Assembly: GCA_018857735.1 (NCBI GenBank)
Contig: JABMCL010000598.1
Span: 830,001-894,000 of the forward strand
Reading direction: 5' to 3'
DNA: 64,000 nucleotides
From: Alviniconcha marisindica
Lineage: Eukaryota > Mollusca > Gastropoda > Provannidae
A program made the position numbers and the translations under genes. The notes under the pieces are model-generated. The model worked only from the letters and a program-made list of their open reading frames with translations. It did no database searches and had not been told where the DNA came from. Each line of letters opens with the position of its first letter. Within the stretch, counting starts at the first letter, position 1. Shown here piece by piece: positions 13,536 to 27,743 of this stretch.

Positions 13536-16500
13536 CACATGCACACATGCACACACACACACACACACACACACAATGAAAGAATAATTACATTGTATTA
13601 GACTATGACAGAAATGTGTCAAACTGTACTAGATGGATGTAATATGATTTTAGAATATGAACAAATGCTACAGGAAAAGAAGTTTGAATGTGTGTGAAAG
13701 TGGGCATTATTGTAGAGGATGGATGCATGCCATGTGAATAAGCACATCACAGTGATGTACTTGGCAGTTTGTTTTTAAAAAGAAGAAGAAAGAACTTAGC
13801 CACCATAGTCTGCCTGTATCATGCACAGAGCTGTTTGTTTGTCATCTCAATTTTGGAAGGGTTCCTATTTTGACATGCAACCAGCTACTGTTTGCAACAG
13901 TCAAAACCATTCAATGGACCTGGACAAAGTAATATGTCAAATGTACGTTTGTCATCAGCATGGGCAGACACAGCAGTATGTCAAATGTGCATTTGTCATC
14001 AGCACGGGCAGACACAGCAATATGTCAAATGTACGTTTGTCATCAGCATGGGCAGACAGCAGTATGTCAAATGTACGTTTGTCATCAGCATGGGCAGACA
14101 CAGCAGTATGTCAAATGTACGTTTGTCATCAGCACGGGCAGACACAGCAGTATGTCAAATGTACATTTGTCATCAGCATGGGCAGACACAGCAGTATGTC
14201 AAATGTACGTTTGTCATCAGCATGGGCAGACACAGCAGTATGTCAAATGTGCATTTGTCATCAGCACGGGCAGACACAGCAATATGTCAAATGTATGTGT
14301 GTCATCAGCATGGGCAGACAGCAATATGTCAAATGTACGTTTGTCATCAGCATGGGCAGACAGCAATATGTCAAATGTACGTTTGTCATCAGCATGGGCA
14401 GACAGCAATATGTCAAATGTACGTTTGTCATCAGCATGGGCAGACACAGCAATATGTCAAATGTATGTTTGTCATCAGCACGGGCAGACACAACAGTATG
14501 TCAAATCTACGTTTGTCATCAGCATATGCAGACACCATGTTGAGATGGCAGAATGGTGTGTGCTTGGAACAGGGCTAGAGGACAGCAGATGGACATAGAT
14601 CATCACTGAATCAGGAACTGTGGGAGAAGGAAGGACCAGTTTTGTTTACCCCAATCCTCATTCACGAAAAAAGAAAGAAAAAAGAAAAAGGTATGCAGTT
14701 CACAGTTAGTGCTGAGTTTCTTCTTCAGCAAAACTCCAAAGAATCCAAAAAGCTTACAAGGACAGGGGCCGGTGAGCATGAAGTTTCCGGGAATGGCCAA
14801 CTAATTAGGCTTAGACTTGTCCTCAGTTGGACTCTTGTCACCTTTCAGTGTGTTTAGTTCTGAGATCTCCCAACCTTTCTGTGTACTTCTTCTTCTTCTT
14901 CTTCCAGTCAAAGACTGGGCTCTGTCAGAGTGTTGCAAGTCCTGCAGTGATGTGTGTTTAAAAGGTGGTCACAGTCAGTGTCTTGGGTGTTATTAAAACA
15001 ATAATAAACAAGAAATAAGACAGCTAATCTACATGAGCTTTTGATATTCATCAAGAGGTAGGGACCGGATGATGGTTCTGAAGACTGCAGCCTAGCCGGC
15101 TGTGGAAGGACTGGAGTGAAGGGGCTGAAGAGATAGCTGTGTGGAGGAGGTTCCATTCAGAGACTGTGAAGGAAGAGGGAGTGGAAGAGGACATGGTGTT
15201 GTGCGTGTTCCTGGTGCAGTCTTTGTGCTTCTCCGGTCCCAGGGTCAGAGTGCCGGAAGACGCTTGCTGAGTTTATGTCTGCAGAATACAAAATACAGAA
15301 TCTTTATTGTCTATGAATAACATAGAAATTTGCCTTACGACTGCATAAAAGATACCAGTAAATTAACACACAGTATAATACATGAACATAAGTACACATG
15401 TAATGTAAAACACAGAATACTTTACCTTTGAGTCTCAAGGGCATCCAAAAATGGTCTACGAGGCCATTGTTGATTTGGTAGAGCATCCCCAGGCAAGCCT
15501 GTCGTCTTCATAGTTCAAGGCTTGACCACTGCAGGTTTCTGATCATTGATATAACACTGCCTGGTGACCTGTCCGTGTAGTTGTTGGTCCTGTACCTGGC
15601 TGCTTGTCGTTGTACTTTTTCCAGTAAATGGATGACCTTGCGCTTGCTCGGACACCAGACAGCCCAGGCATACTCCAATGTGGGCCATACCATTGTGGTG
15701 TAGGTTGCGGACTTGACTTTTGGGGTACACTCCCTGAAGTTCCTTGGCAGGCACCCCACTGTTCGGTTTCCTCTTGCTGCTGCATCCTCATCGTGGGTGG
15801 TCCAGGAGAGGTCATGGCTGATAGTGATGCCCAGGCATTTGCTGGCACTTGTTGTTTCCATTGTTTTCCCATGGAGGGGGTAGCTGGATGTGAGAACTTT
15901 ACTGCTAAGGCTCTGTCGCTGGGCAACAAAATGACTATGAGGCGATTGCAACAGACTGACTGATATGTAAAAAACGTCCATGTGTTTTGGTGTTACTCTT
16001 TTCTTTTCCACTTTATTATACCACACATAATGATACATACTTTGTGTGTCTCTAACAGTGCAGCAAATGAAATAGCCACCTCCGATGGTGCTAGGCAACC
16101 ACATCTCTCAGAGCCCACTAATCAGCTGGCACTCGGTGGAAAATTAACAAGATTATATGTATGTATCACTGTGAACGTTGTGGAAAAGTATCCAAAAGAG
16201 CACAGTCTGCCCCAATTTGGGTAAGTACTGACTGCACTAAAAAGGACCTGGAGGTAATTTGCTTGATTTCCTGATTGTGGACCAAGCCTTGCATGACAGG
16301 ACTTATCTCAGTCAAGTGAGGCAAACATTGGGTGACTCCAAAAACAACAAACAGTATTTGTTGTTTTCAGACAGAGACCAAGCCATGCGTGACAGGCCTA
16401 ACCTGGACCAACAGAGGCACTGGCTGTTTTTCAGGCTTAAGGTTTGTCAAGTGAAATGAACGGTCATTGCTACCCTGACGCTAGTAACAGGGACCAAGCT

Positions 16501-19500
16501 AGCAGTGACAGGCCTAACCTGGACCAACTGGACCAACAGAGGCACTGGCTGTTTTTCAGGCTTAACGTTTGTCAAGTGAAATGAATGGTCATTGCTACCC
16601 TGACGCTAGTAACAGGGACCAAGCCAGCAGTGACAGGCCTAACCTGGACCAACTGGACCAACTGTCACTGGCTGTTTTTCAGGCTTAAGGTTTGTCGAGT
16701 GAAATGAACGGTCATTGCTACCCTGACGCTAGTAACAGGGACCAAGCCAGCAGTGACAGGCCTAACCTAAACAGGTTTTCAGAGCTAACCTCAGTCAACT
16801 GAGACAGAAATTTATTTCAAGTCCTAACTTCAGTCAACAGAGGCAGGACATCTTTCTGACCTAACTGCAGTCAACAGAGGCAGGACATCTTTCTGACCTA
16901 ACCGCAGTCAACAGTGGCAGGACATCTTTCTGACCTAACTGCAGTCAACAGAGGCAGGACATCTTTCTGACCTAACCGCAGTTAACAGTGGCAGGACATC
17001 TTTCTGACCTAACTTCAGTCAACAGAGGCAGGACATCTTTCTGACCTAACTGCAGTCAACAGAGGCAGGACATCTTTCTGACCTAACTGCAGTCAACAGA
17101 GGCAGGACATCTTTCTGACCTAACTGCAGTCAACAGAGGCAGGACATCTTTCTGACCTAACTTCAGTCAACAGAGGCAGGACATCTTTCTGGCCTAACTT
17201 CAGTCAACAGAGGCAGGACATTTTCTGGCCTAACTTCAGTCAACAGAGGCAGGACATCTTTCTGACCTAACTTCAGTCAACAGAGGCAGGACATCTTTCT
17301 GACCTAACTTCAGTCAACAGAGGCAGGACATCTTTCTGACCTAACTTCAGTCAACAGAGGCAGGACATCTTTCTGACCTAACCACAGTCAACAGAGGCAG
17401 GACATCTTTCTGACCTAACCGCAGTCAACAGTGGCAGGACATCTTTCTGACCTAACCGCAGTCAGCCTAGGCAGGACATCTTTCTGACCTAACTGCAGTC
17501 AACAGAGGCATGACATCTTTCTGACCTAACCGCAGTCAACAGTGGCAGGACATCTTTCTGACCTAACTGCAGTCAACCTAGGCAGGACATCTCCCTGACC
17601 TAACTGCAGTCAACAGAGGCAGGACATCTTTCTGACCTAACTGGGCAGTCAACAGGGCAGGACATCTTTCTGACCTAACTCAGTCAACAGAGGCAGGACA
17701 TCTTTCTGACCTAACTTCAGTCAACAGAGGCAGGACATCTTTCTGACCTAACTTCAGTCAACAGAGGCAGGACATCTTTCTGACCTAACGCAGTCAACAG
17801 GGCAGGACATCTTTCTGACCTAACGGCAGTCAACAGTGGCAGGACATCTTTCTGACCTAACTGCAGTCAACAGAGGCAGGACATCTTTCTGACCTAACTG
17901 CAGTCAACAGAGGCAGGACATCTTTCTGACCTAACTGCAGTCAACAGAGGCAGGACATCTTTCTGACCTAACTTCAGTCAACAGAGGCAGGACATCTTTC
18001 TGACCTAACTTCAGTCAACAGGCAGGACATTTTCTGACCTAACTGTCAGTCAACAGAGGCAGGACATCTTTCTGACCTAACTGTCAGTCAACAGAGGCAG
18101 GACATCTTTCTGACCTAACTTCAGTCACTGAGGCAGGCACATCTTTTTCGACCTAACTGGGTCAGGTCAGCTGGCACTGGCACATTTTTCAGACCTAAAC
18201 TGGATCTAGGTCAGACTGAGGCTGGCCATTTTTCAGACCTAACAGGTCAGCTGTGGCTTATGATTTTTCTGACCTAAACTTGGTCAGGTCAGCTGAGGCT
18301 GGCTATTCTTCAGATCTAAATTGGGTCAAGTCAGCGGAGGCTGGCACTTTTTTAGACCTAAATTGAGTCAGGCCAGCTGAGGTTGGCCCTTTTTCAGGCC
18401 TGAATTGGGTGAGGTCAACTGAGGCTGGCCCTTTTTTGGGCCCAGATTGGGTCAGGTCAGCTGAGGCAGGCCTTTTTTTGGGCCCAGATTGGGTCAGGTC
18501 AGCTGAGGCTGGACTTTTTTGGGCCCAGATTGGTCAGGTCAGCTGAGGCTGGCACATTTTTTGGGCCCAGATTGGGTCAGGTCAGCTGAGGCGGCCTTTT
18601 TTGGGCCCAGATTGGGTCAGGTCAGCTGAGGCTGGCACTTTTTTGGGCCCAGATTGGGTCAGATCAGCTGAGGCTGGCACTTTTTTGGGCCCAGATTGGG
18701 TCAGGTCAGCTGAGGCTGGCACTTTTTCATGCCTAACCCCAATACTCTGAGGCAAGCTAAAGTTATTTCTTTGCAGGGTGTTGTCAAGAATGTCAGATCT
18801 GATCTTGGCACGAGTGTATGGTCAGCAGGATCTGGATGTGATGGCCGATGAAGCGAGTGTTCCTGTCATCAGCGGCCTCAGCGACCAATACCATCCTCTT
18901 CAGATACTGGCTGACTTCATGACATTGCAGGTATAGTTGTGGCAAATATCTTTGCACATAGCGGGGGGGGGGGGCAGTCAGCATTTTGAAGAAAGAGCTT
19001 TCCAAGATTGCTGTCTCCTTTGAAATTGTTCAAGAACAAAGTAATCTGTTTTTAGTAATTTTGCTTTAAATACGAGTCACCTGAGCATTTGCACCTCCTG
19101 TTTCATGCTGTGCCTGAGATCATGTAACTTGCTCCGTGTGACCCAGTCCAGCCAGCTCCACAGCAAGTTGGAGGATGCTGAGTGAGGGATGTTTGTAATG
19201 TCTCTTGTGTGTCTCATGTCATTAAAATAGAGAGAGAGAGAACCACAGCAAGTTGAAGGATGCTGAGTGAGGGATGCTTGTAACGTCTCTTGTGTGTCTC
19301 ATGTCATTAAAATATAGAGACAGAAATTTTAAAAACATCTGCCGCAAGCAGACTTGTGGCACAGCTTCAGGCAGTCAGTGAAAGTGTCATAAGCCCATTT
19401 GTGGAGCCCTTTGAATGAACTGACCATTTTGACCAGGATCTGACTAAAGTAGTAACCAGTCAACAGCTGCTATGCTGCCCCTGGGCTATAACTTTAGTCA

Positions 19501-22500
19501 TTATAAATCAACAAAGGGAATTGGTAGTACTTGTCAGCTGTTAGGTGAATAACAAGGGATACAACAACAGATCCCTGAATTTATCCAGCTTGATGTTGTT
19601 GTGTCCCTTGTTCAAGGTGAGACATCTGTCAAGTGCTATTAATTCTGTTTCTTGGCTGCCTCTACAAAAATTGTTCTCCCCACAATCACCAATGCCATCA
19701 ATACTTGCCTGGCAACCCAGCTTGAAAATTGCTATTATCAAATCCCTGATGACAAATCCTCCCCTGACAAAAATGAAAAACAAACAAAAACTAGTCCATT
19801 TACCATTTCTGTGTACAATTCCTTGAAAAGGCCATTCTGCACAAGCCCCTTGCAGATCTCCAAAGAGACATGCATCCTCTGCAACCCTTTCCAGTCAGTG
19901 TACAGAGGCAGACATGTCAGCACCAAAACCACCCTCTGATGTGTTGTTAATGGTTTGCTAATTATGCTGTGCATATAATTATATGGAAGGAGACAGAACC
20001 TCTGTTCTGCTCTTACTGGCTCTTGCAGACTCTTTTGATACTGTTGATCCCCAGGTTCTTCTTTCCAGTCTCAAAACTCTTTGGCATCTTTTCTACCACA
20101 CTCCAATGGTTTTGATCATATCTTCTGAATTATTTCTGCTTCCTCTTCTTTCATGTTTGGAGTTCAGTGGGGCTCATTGCTGGGCCCTGGACTGATTTGT
20201 TCTTTATGCACTACCCCACTTTCAGATATCACAGCCAGCCCTGGGTCCATTTCTTTGTACACTACTCCACTTTCAGATATCACAGCCAGCCCTGGGTCAT
20301 GTTCTTTGTACACTACTCCACTTTCAGATATCACAGCCAGCCCTGGGTCATGTTCTTTGTACACTACTCCACTTTCAGATATCACAGCCAGCCCTGGGTC
20401 CATTTCTTTGTACACTACCCCACTTTCAGATATCACAGCCAGCCCTGGGTCCATTTCTTTGTACACTACCCCACTTTCAGATATCACAGCCAGCCCTGGG
20501 TCATGTTCTTTGTACACTACCCCACTTTCAGATATCACAGCCAGCCCTGGGTCATGTTCTTTGTACACTACTCCACTTTCAGATATCACAGCCAGCCCTG
20601 GGTCATGTTCTTTGTACACTACTCCACTTTCAGATATCACAGCCAGCCCTGGGTCATGTTCTTTGGACACTACTCAACTTTCAGATATCACAGCCAGCCC
20701 TGGGTCATGTTCTTTGTACACTACTCCACTTTCAGATATCACAGCCAGCCCTGGGTCATGTTCTTTGTACACTACCCCACTTTCAGATATCACAGCCAGC
20801 CCTGGGTCCATTTCTTTGTACACTACTCCACTTTCAGATATCACAGCCAGCCCTAGGTCCATTTCTTTGTACACTACCCCACTTTCAGATATCACAGCCA
20901 GCCCTGGGTCATGTTCTTTGTACACTACCCCACTTTCAGATATCACAGCCAGCCCTGGGTCATGTTCTTTGTACACTACCCCACTTTCAGATATCACAGC
21001 CAGCCCTGGGTCATGTTCTTTGTACACTACCCCACTTTCAGATATCACAGCCAGCCCTAGGTCCATTTCTTTGTACACTACTCCACTTTCAGATATCACA
21101 GCCAGCCCTGGGTCATGTTCTTTGTACACTACCCCACTTTCAGATATCACAGCCAGCCCTGGGTCATGTTCTTTGTACACTACTCCACTTTCAGATATCA
21201 CAGCCAGCCCTGGGTCATGTTCTTTGTACACTACTCCACTTTCAGATATCACAGCCAGCCCTGGGTCATGTTTTTTGTACACTACTCCACTTTCAGATAT
21301 CACAGCCAGCCCTGGGTCATGTTCTTTGTACACTACCCCACTTTCAGATATCACAGCCAACCTGGGCCCTGGACTGTTTTGTTCTTTGTACACTACTCCA
21401 CTTTCAGATATCACAGCCAGCCCTGGGTCCATTTCTTTGTACACTACCCCACTTTCAGATATCACAGCTAGCCCTAGGTCCATTTCTTTGTACACTACTC
21501 CACTTTCAGATATTACAGCAAGTGCTTGGTCCATTTCTTTGTACACTACCCCACTTTCAGATATCACAGCCAGCCCTAGGTCCATTTCTTTGTACACTAC
21601 TCCACTTTCAGCTATCACAGCCAGCCCTGGGTCATGTTCTTTGTACACTACCCCACTTTCAGATATCACAGCCAGCCCTGGGTCATGTTCTTTGTACACT
21701 GCCCCACTTTCAGATATCACAGCCAGCCCTGGGTCATGTTCTTTGTACACTGCCCCACTTTCAGATATCACAGCCAGCCCTGGGTCATGTTCTTTGTACA
21801 CTGCCCCACTTTCAGATATCACAGCCAGCCCTGGGTCATGTTCTTTGTACACTGCCCCACTTTCAGATATCACAGCCAGCCCTGGGTCATGTTCTTTGTA
21901 CACTGCCCCACTTTCAGATATCACAGCCAGCCCTGGGTCATGTTCTTTGTACACTGCCCCACTTTCAGATATCACAGCCAGCCCTGGGTCATGTTCTTTG
22001 TACACTGCCCCCACTTTCAGATATCACAGCCAGCCCTGGGTCATGTTCTTTGTACACTGCCCCACTTTCAGATATCACAGCCAGCCCTGGGTCATGTTCT
22101 TTGTACACTGCTCCACTTTCAGATATCACAGCCAGCCCTGGGTCATGTTCTTTGTACACTGCCCCACCTTTTAGATATCACAGCCAGCCCTGGGTCATGT
22201 TCTTTGTACACTGCTCCACTTTCAGCTATCACAGCCAGCCCTGGGTCATGTTCTTTGTACACTGCTCCCACTTTCAGCTATCACAGCCAGCCCTGGGTCA
22301 TGTTCTTTGTACACTGCTCCACTTTCAGCTATCACAGCCAGCCCTGGGTCATGTTCTTTGTACACTGCTCCACTTTCAGCTATCACAGCCAGCCCTGGGT
22401 CATGTTCTTTGTACACTGCTCCACTTTCAGCTATCACAGCCAGCCCTGGGTCATGTTCTTTGTACACTACTCCACTTTCAGCTATCACAGCCAGCCCTGG

Positions 22501-25500
22501 GTCATGTTCTTTGTACACTGCTCCACTTTCAGCTATCACAGCCAGCCCTGGGTCATGTTCTTTGTACACTGCTCCACTTTCAGCTATCACAGCCAGCCCT
22601 GGGTCATGTTCTTTGTACACTGCTCCACTTTCAGCTATCACAGCCAGCCCTGGGTCATGTTCTTTGTACACTGCCCACTTTCAGCTATCACAGCCAGCCC
22701 TGGGTCATGTTCTTTGTACACTGCCCACTTTCAGTATCACAGCCAGCCCTGGGTCATGTTCTTTGTACACTGCTCCACTTTCAGATATCACAGCCAGCCC
22801 TGGGTCATGTTCTTTGTACACTGCTCCACTTTCAGATATCACAGCCAGCCCTGGGTCATGTTCTTTGTACACTGCTCCACTTTCAGATATCACAGCCAGC
22901 CCTGGGTCATGTTCTTTGTACACTGCCCACTTTCAGATATCACAGCCAGCCCTGGGTCATGTTCTTTGTACACTGCTCCACTTTCAGATATCACAGCCAG
23001 CCCTGGGTCATGTTCTTTGTACACTGCTCCACTTTCAGTATCACAGCCAGCCCTGGGTCATGTTCTTTGTACACTGCTCCACTTTCAGATATCACAGCCA
23101 GCCCTGGGTCATGTTCTTTGTACACTGCCCCACCTTCAGATATCACAGCCAGCCCTGGGTCATGTTCTTTGTACACTGCTCCACTCTTCAGATATCACAG
23201 CCAGCCCTGGGTCATGTTCTTTGTACACTGCCCCACTTTCAGATATCACAGCCAGCCCTGGGTCATGTTCTTTGTACACTGCCCCACTTTCAGATATCAC
23301 AGCCAGCCCTGGGTCATGTTCTTTGTACACTGCCTCCACTTTCAGATATCACAGCCAGCCCTGGGTCATGTTCTTTGTACACTGCTCCCACTTTCAGATA
23401 TCACAGCCAGCCCTGGGTCATGTTCTTTGTACACTGCCCCACTTTCAGATATCACAGCCAGCCCTGGGTCATGTTCTTTGTACACTGCTCCACTTTCAGA
23501 TATCACAGCCAGCCCTGGGTCATGTTCTTTGTACACTACTCCACTTTCAGATATCACAGCCAGCCCTGGGTCATGTTATTTGTACACTATTCCACTTTCA
23601 GATATCACAGCCAGTCACTCGGTCAACCATCAGCTTTTTGCACATGACACCCAACTTCAAAAATCAGCTGTACCAAATGACGTCCCAAAGCCTTTCACGT
23701 CACCTGCAGTATTACACAGATGACATAACATCATGGCTGTGCAACAACCAGCTGAAGCTTAATGTGGACAAACCTCGGTAACCCCGTTATCTACCCACTA
23801 TTTCCCAACTGGATACCATGTTTAGAATTCATTCCCTTGAATTTCATTCCATTTCTCTCATGTGCAGAAACATCTTGGGCCTTAGTGTGGCCGTAAGAGA
23901 ACCTTGCTTGAAAATGGAAACTTCCTCGGTTCCCTGATTTTGTATCCATTTTTTATTTTGCAGGCACACTTATGTGGGGGTTGAAGTTTGCTGATGTTGG
24001 GGTGTGCTGCATTCCCTGATGTTGTGTCTGTTTCCACTAGTGGGGGATGGAAACAGCATCCTGCATTCCCTGATGTTGTGTCTGTTTCCACTAGTGGGGG
24101 ATGGAAACAGCATCCTGCATTCCCTGATGTTGTGTCTGTTTCCACTAGTGGGGGATGGAAACAGCATCCTGCATTCCCTGATGGTGTGCCTGTTTCCACT
24201 GTGTAGGAATGCTGGTCCGGGTATCAGTGAGAGATGGAATACATCATGCGTTCACTGATGTGTCTGTGTCTACTGTGCAGGAACACTTTGGGTATTTACG
24301 AGGGCTAAAAATAGCATGGATAGGGGATGGAAACAACATCTTGCACTCCCTGATGTTGGGCTGCACAAAACTTGGTATTGATCTCAGCTTCGCCACACCA
24401 AAGGCAAGAAATTCATTCTCTGTAAAGAATGTGTGCTAATGTGAAAAAAGTGTTGATTTCTAATCCCTCCTGGTGACAAAGTTATGGGTCTTTTCCAGTT
24501 ACTCTGTGCATCTGTCCAGTCTTTTTGTGGGCAATATTTTCTGATCACTCGCATCCCAGGGTTTTGTTTCCTCAACCTCTGCTACAGGGTACACCAACTG
24601 GAACCCAAGCAACAGCTATCACCAGTCATGAGAAACTCTGATGTCTGGTGACATTGAACACATTAATACTGTTAATATTGAACACATTGCAATACAGTAA
24701 ATAAATGATAGTACAAGTGCTGACTTAATGATGCAAATTTGTTGCACCATCACTTGAATAAAATGATAACAAAACACAACAGATTATTCATATTATTTAC
24801 TGTTAAACATACACTGCAAACCAAATTGAGATATAATGTGGATGTACTGTCATCTGCCATTATGAGAATAATGATTCCAATTGTGTTACACTAATTTGTA
24901 GTCAAAAACCATGGCAGCCAAAAGTAAATTTGGTTTTAAGTAAAGGAAAAGACGGTAGGTCTTGGTTGACTGTGCTTGCTGCTCTTGGCCTCTGCTTTAT
25001 TGTTGATTGCTTTTATATAGTACTATTCTCTGTCCTTCCTTATAATAGCACATTTTTTAGTATCTACAGAAGTGGTGTACTGACAGCACTGTTTGGCTGT
25101 TATATATTGTCACTTATTTCAAAGCCACCTATGTAGCCAGGGTGCATGCTGTAACCTGCCACCTGCACATTTGGCAGAATGACCAGGATCTTATTCGTGT
25201 TGCTGCAGTAACACGGGGGTGGAATGGACACCAAAATAATAGTCAGCACAGAAAGTTGACCCAGGAAAAGAAAATGTTCCCACCGCTCATGTGTGGACTC
25301 AAACCTGTGACCTTTCAATCATAATTAAGTCTGGTGCTCTAACCTCAGAGCTATCCCCGCTCCCCTGTATACTGGACATGGCAAAAGACAGAATATCCAT
25401 GCATTTGCTGTATTTGTGATGCACCAGTTTCAGATACTGTTGAAGTTTATGCCACTTATTCTTTTTACAATGTATATACATCCATTTCTTAGAAGATATA

Positions 25501-27711
25501 AACTGAAACAGAAAAGCTTGATTTTCTCAAAGCTAGGTTTGATGGACTTACCCTTATTTGCCAAAGGAGAGGTAGATACACATACAACAAATGACAATAT
25601 TGTGACTTACAGTATCTAGGCACATGACAGGTTTTGCTGCCCAAGGCAAGAAACCTGGTTTTTATTTTGGTGTTGGTTTAATTGCATAAGTTTGTTTTTT
25701 CCCATCTTCAATGAGAGTGATAGAATTTGCACATCTTCTTTGATTGTAAAGATGTACTTATTATCAGGATCTACTGATAAGCTTCCTAAGATGTTTTCTG
25801 ACTTTTTCACAGAAAAAGTAAAGCACTGTATGACACAATATTGACTGTTGTGTCAGCATTGCCCCCGCTGGTATGGTTAATCAACCTTTTTCTGGTGACC
25901 CACAGACCCAGTTTAGTGCTGTGAGCGAGACAGCTGTTTCTGCTTTTTTCAAAAAGATGGCGCCTAAATCCTGTGACCTGGACCTGATCCCTACATCCCT
26001 TTTGTTCGATTGTTTTGATGAAATTGTTCCAGCACTTACTCATGTTGTAAAAAAAACAACTTCACTTGACGCAGTGATCTCAACAACTTCAGACCCATTT
26101 CAGATCTGTCTTTTCAAAGTTGTTGGAGAAGGTTGTCATGTCTCAGTTACTTCACCATCTGAACACAAACACACTCTGACCTCGATTTCAGTCAACTTAC
26201 AGTGCTCCTCACTCCACTGAAACTGCGGCACTTTGAGTCCTGAACGACTTCCTCACTGCCAGTGATGATAGTCAAGTGTCTCTTCTCACTCTCCTAGATC
26301 TTAGCGCTGCATTTGATACCATCGATCACAGCATTCTCCTCCATTGGCTCGAGCATGCTTATGGCATACAAAAATCTGCTCCACAAGCTCGAACATGCTT
26401 ATGGCATACAGAAATCTGCTCCACAGGCTCAAACATGTTTATGGCATACAGAAATCTGCTCCACAGGCTCGAACATGCTTATGGCATACAGAAATCTGCT
26501 CCACAGGCTCGAACATGCTTATGGCATACAGAAATCTGCTCTTTCGTTCTTTCGATCCTATCTGACTGAAAGACAGCAACCGTTATTCATGTCTGGTTAC
26601 AATTCAAATCCCTCCACTCTCCTTTATGGTGTATCCCAAGGTTTTCAGTTCTCGGTCCCATACTGTTTCTTCTGTACACACAACCACTCTCACAAAACAC
26701 TGACAGACACTCAATTTCCCATAGTGAATTTGCCGATGATAACCAGCTGTACAATTCAGTGCCGCATGAATATCTTCGCTGTCTGATTAGCAATATGCAG
26801 TCATGTGTAGCTGATGTGAAAGTCTGGATGATGCAAAACAAGTTACAACTGAACAATGAAAAAACTGGAGCACTGCTCATTGATCTTCAAAACTCACTAA
26901 ACGTTCCACTTTCAATCATAATTGGTAAAACGGAAATTCAATGCTCAAAGTCAGTCCGGAATCTAGGTATGATTTTCGATGATAAGCTCTCGATGAAACA
27001 AGTTAGTAAAGTGTGTCAACCTACCTACCTGGAGCTGCGTAGAATTAGTTCAGTTAGACATGCCCTCACAGCTGAGGCTACCAAAACCCTTGTCACATCC
27101 CTCATATTGTCACGTCTTGACTACTGTAACTCTTTTGTCCAGAATGCCCCAACAACTAAACGAAAAACTTCAAAAGGTTCAAAATTGTTCTGCCAGACTC
27201 ATTTTCAAGACCTCTAAACGCACTCATGCTTCACCACTCTTGACTAAGCTGCACTGGCTTCCAGTAGCTCAAAGAATTGAATATATTGAATATAAAGAAT
27301 TGAATATAAGTCTCTTCCAGTGCTATGATGTAGTCCCATAAACTGCCCCTGCCTTACTTGTCGGACCTGCTTTACCTGTATATCCCATCCCATTCCTTGT
27401 GTTCCTCTGCTGACATGCGCACTTTTTGGATTCCAAAACAAAACAAAAAGTTCCAAGGGCAACGCACTTTTTCCCATCTGGGTCCTGTCACATGGAGTAA
27501 ACTCCCATACTCTGGAGCCTATACTGCAACAAAATCCCAGTTCAAAACTCAGCTCAAAACCACACTTTCCTCGCAGCCCATGGACTAAACTCCTAAATTT
27601 CTTTAGTTTTCACTGCCAGTCATACCCCCATTTCCTGTTGACCTGCCTGTATTGATGCATGCATGCTGCACACCTGCCTGTTTGCTTGTGTGCATGCGTG
27701 TGTGGGTATGT

Positions 27712-27743
<32 letters not shown>

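Noticed and set aside
13821..14598. Repeat proteins of 212-240 codons
   Set aside because: Same minisatellite read in three frames and both strands; no splice or homology support.
16790..18150. CRISPR array suspected from regular 37-bp repeats
   Set aside because: Units are contiguous with no unique spacers, and the context is a eukaryotic intron.
20153..23781. Open frames of 673-733 codons
   Set aside because: They arise because the 51-bp repeat keeps every frame open; the content is a tandem repeat of LINE-derived sequence, not a protein gene.
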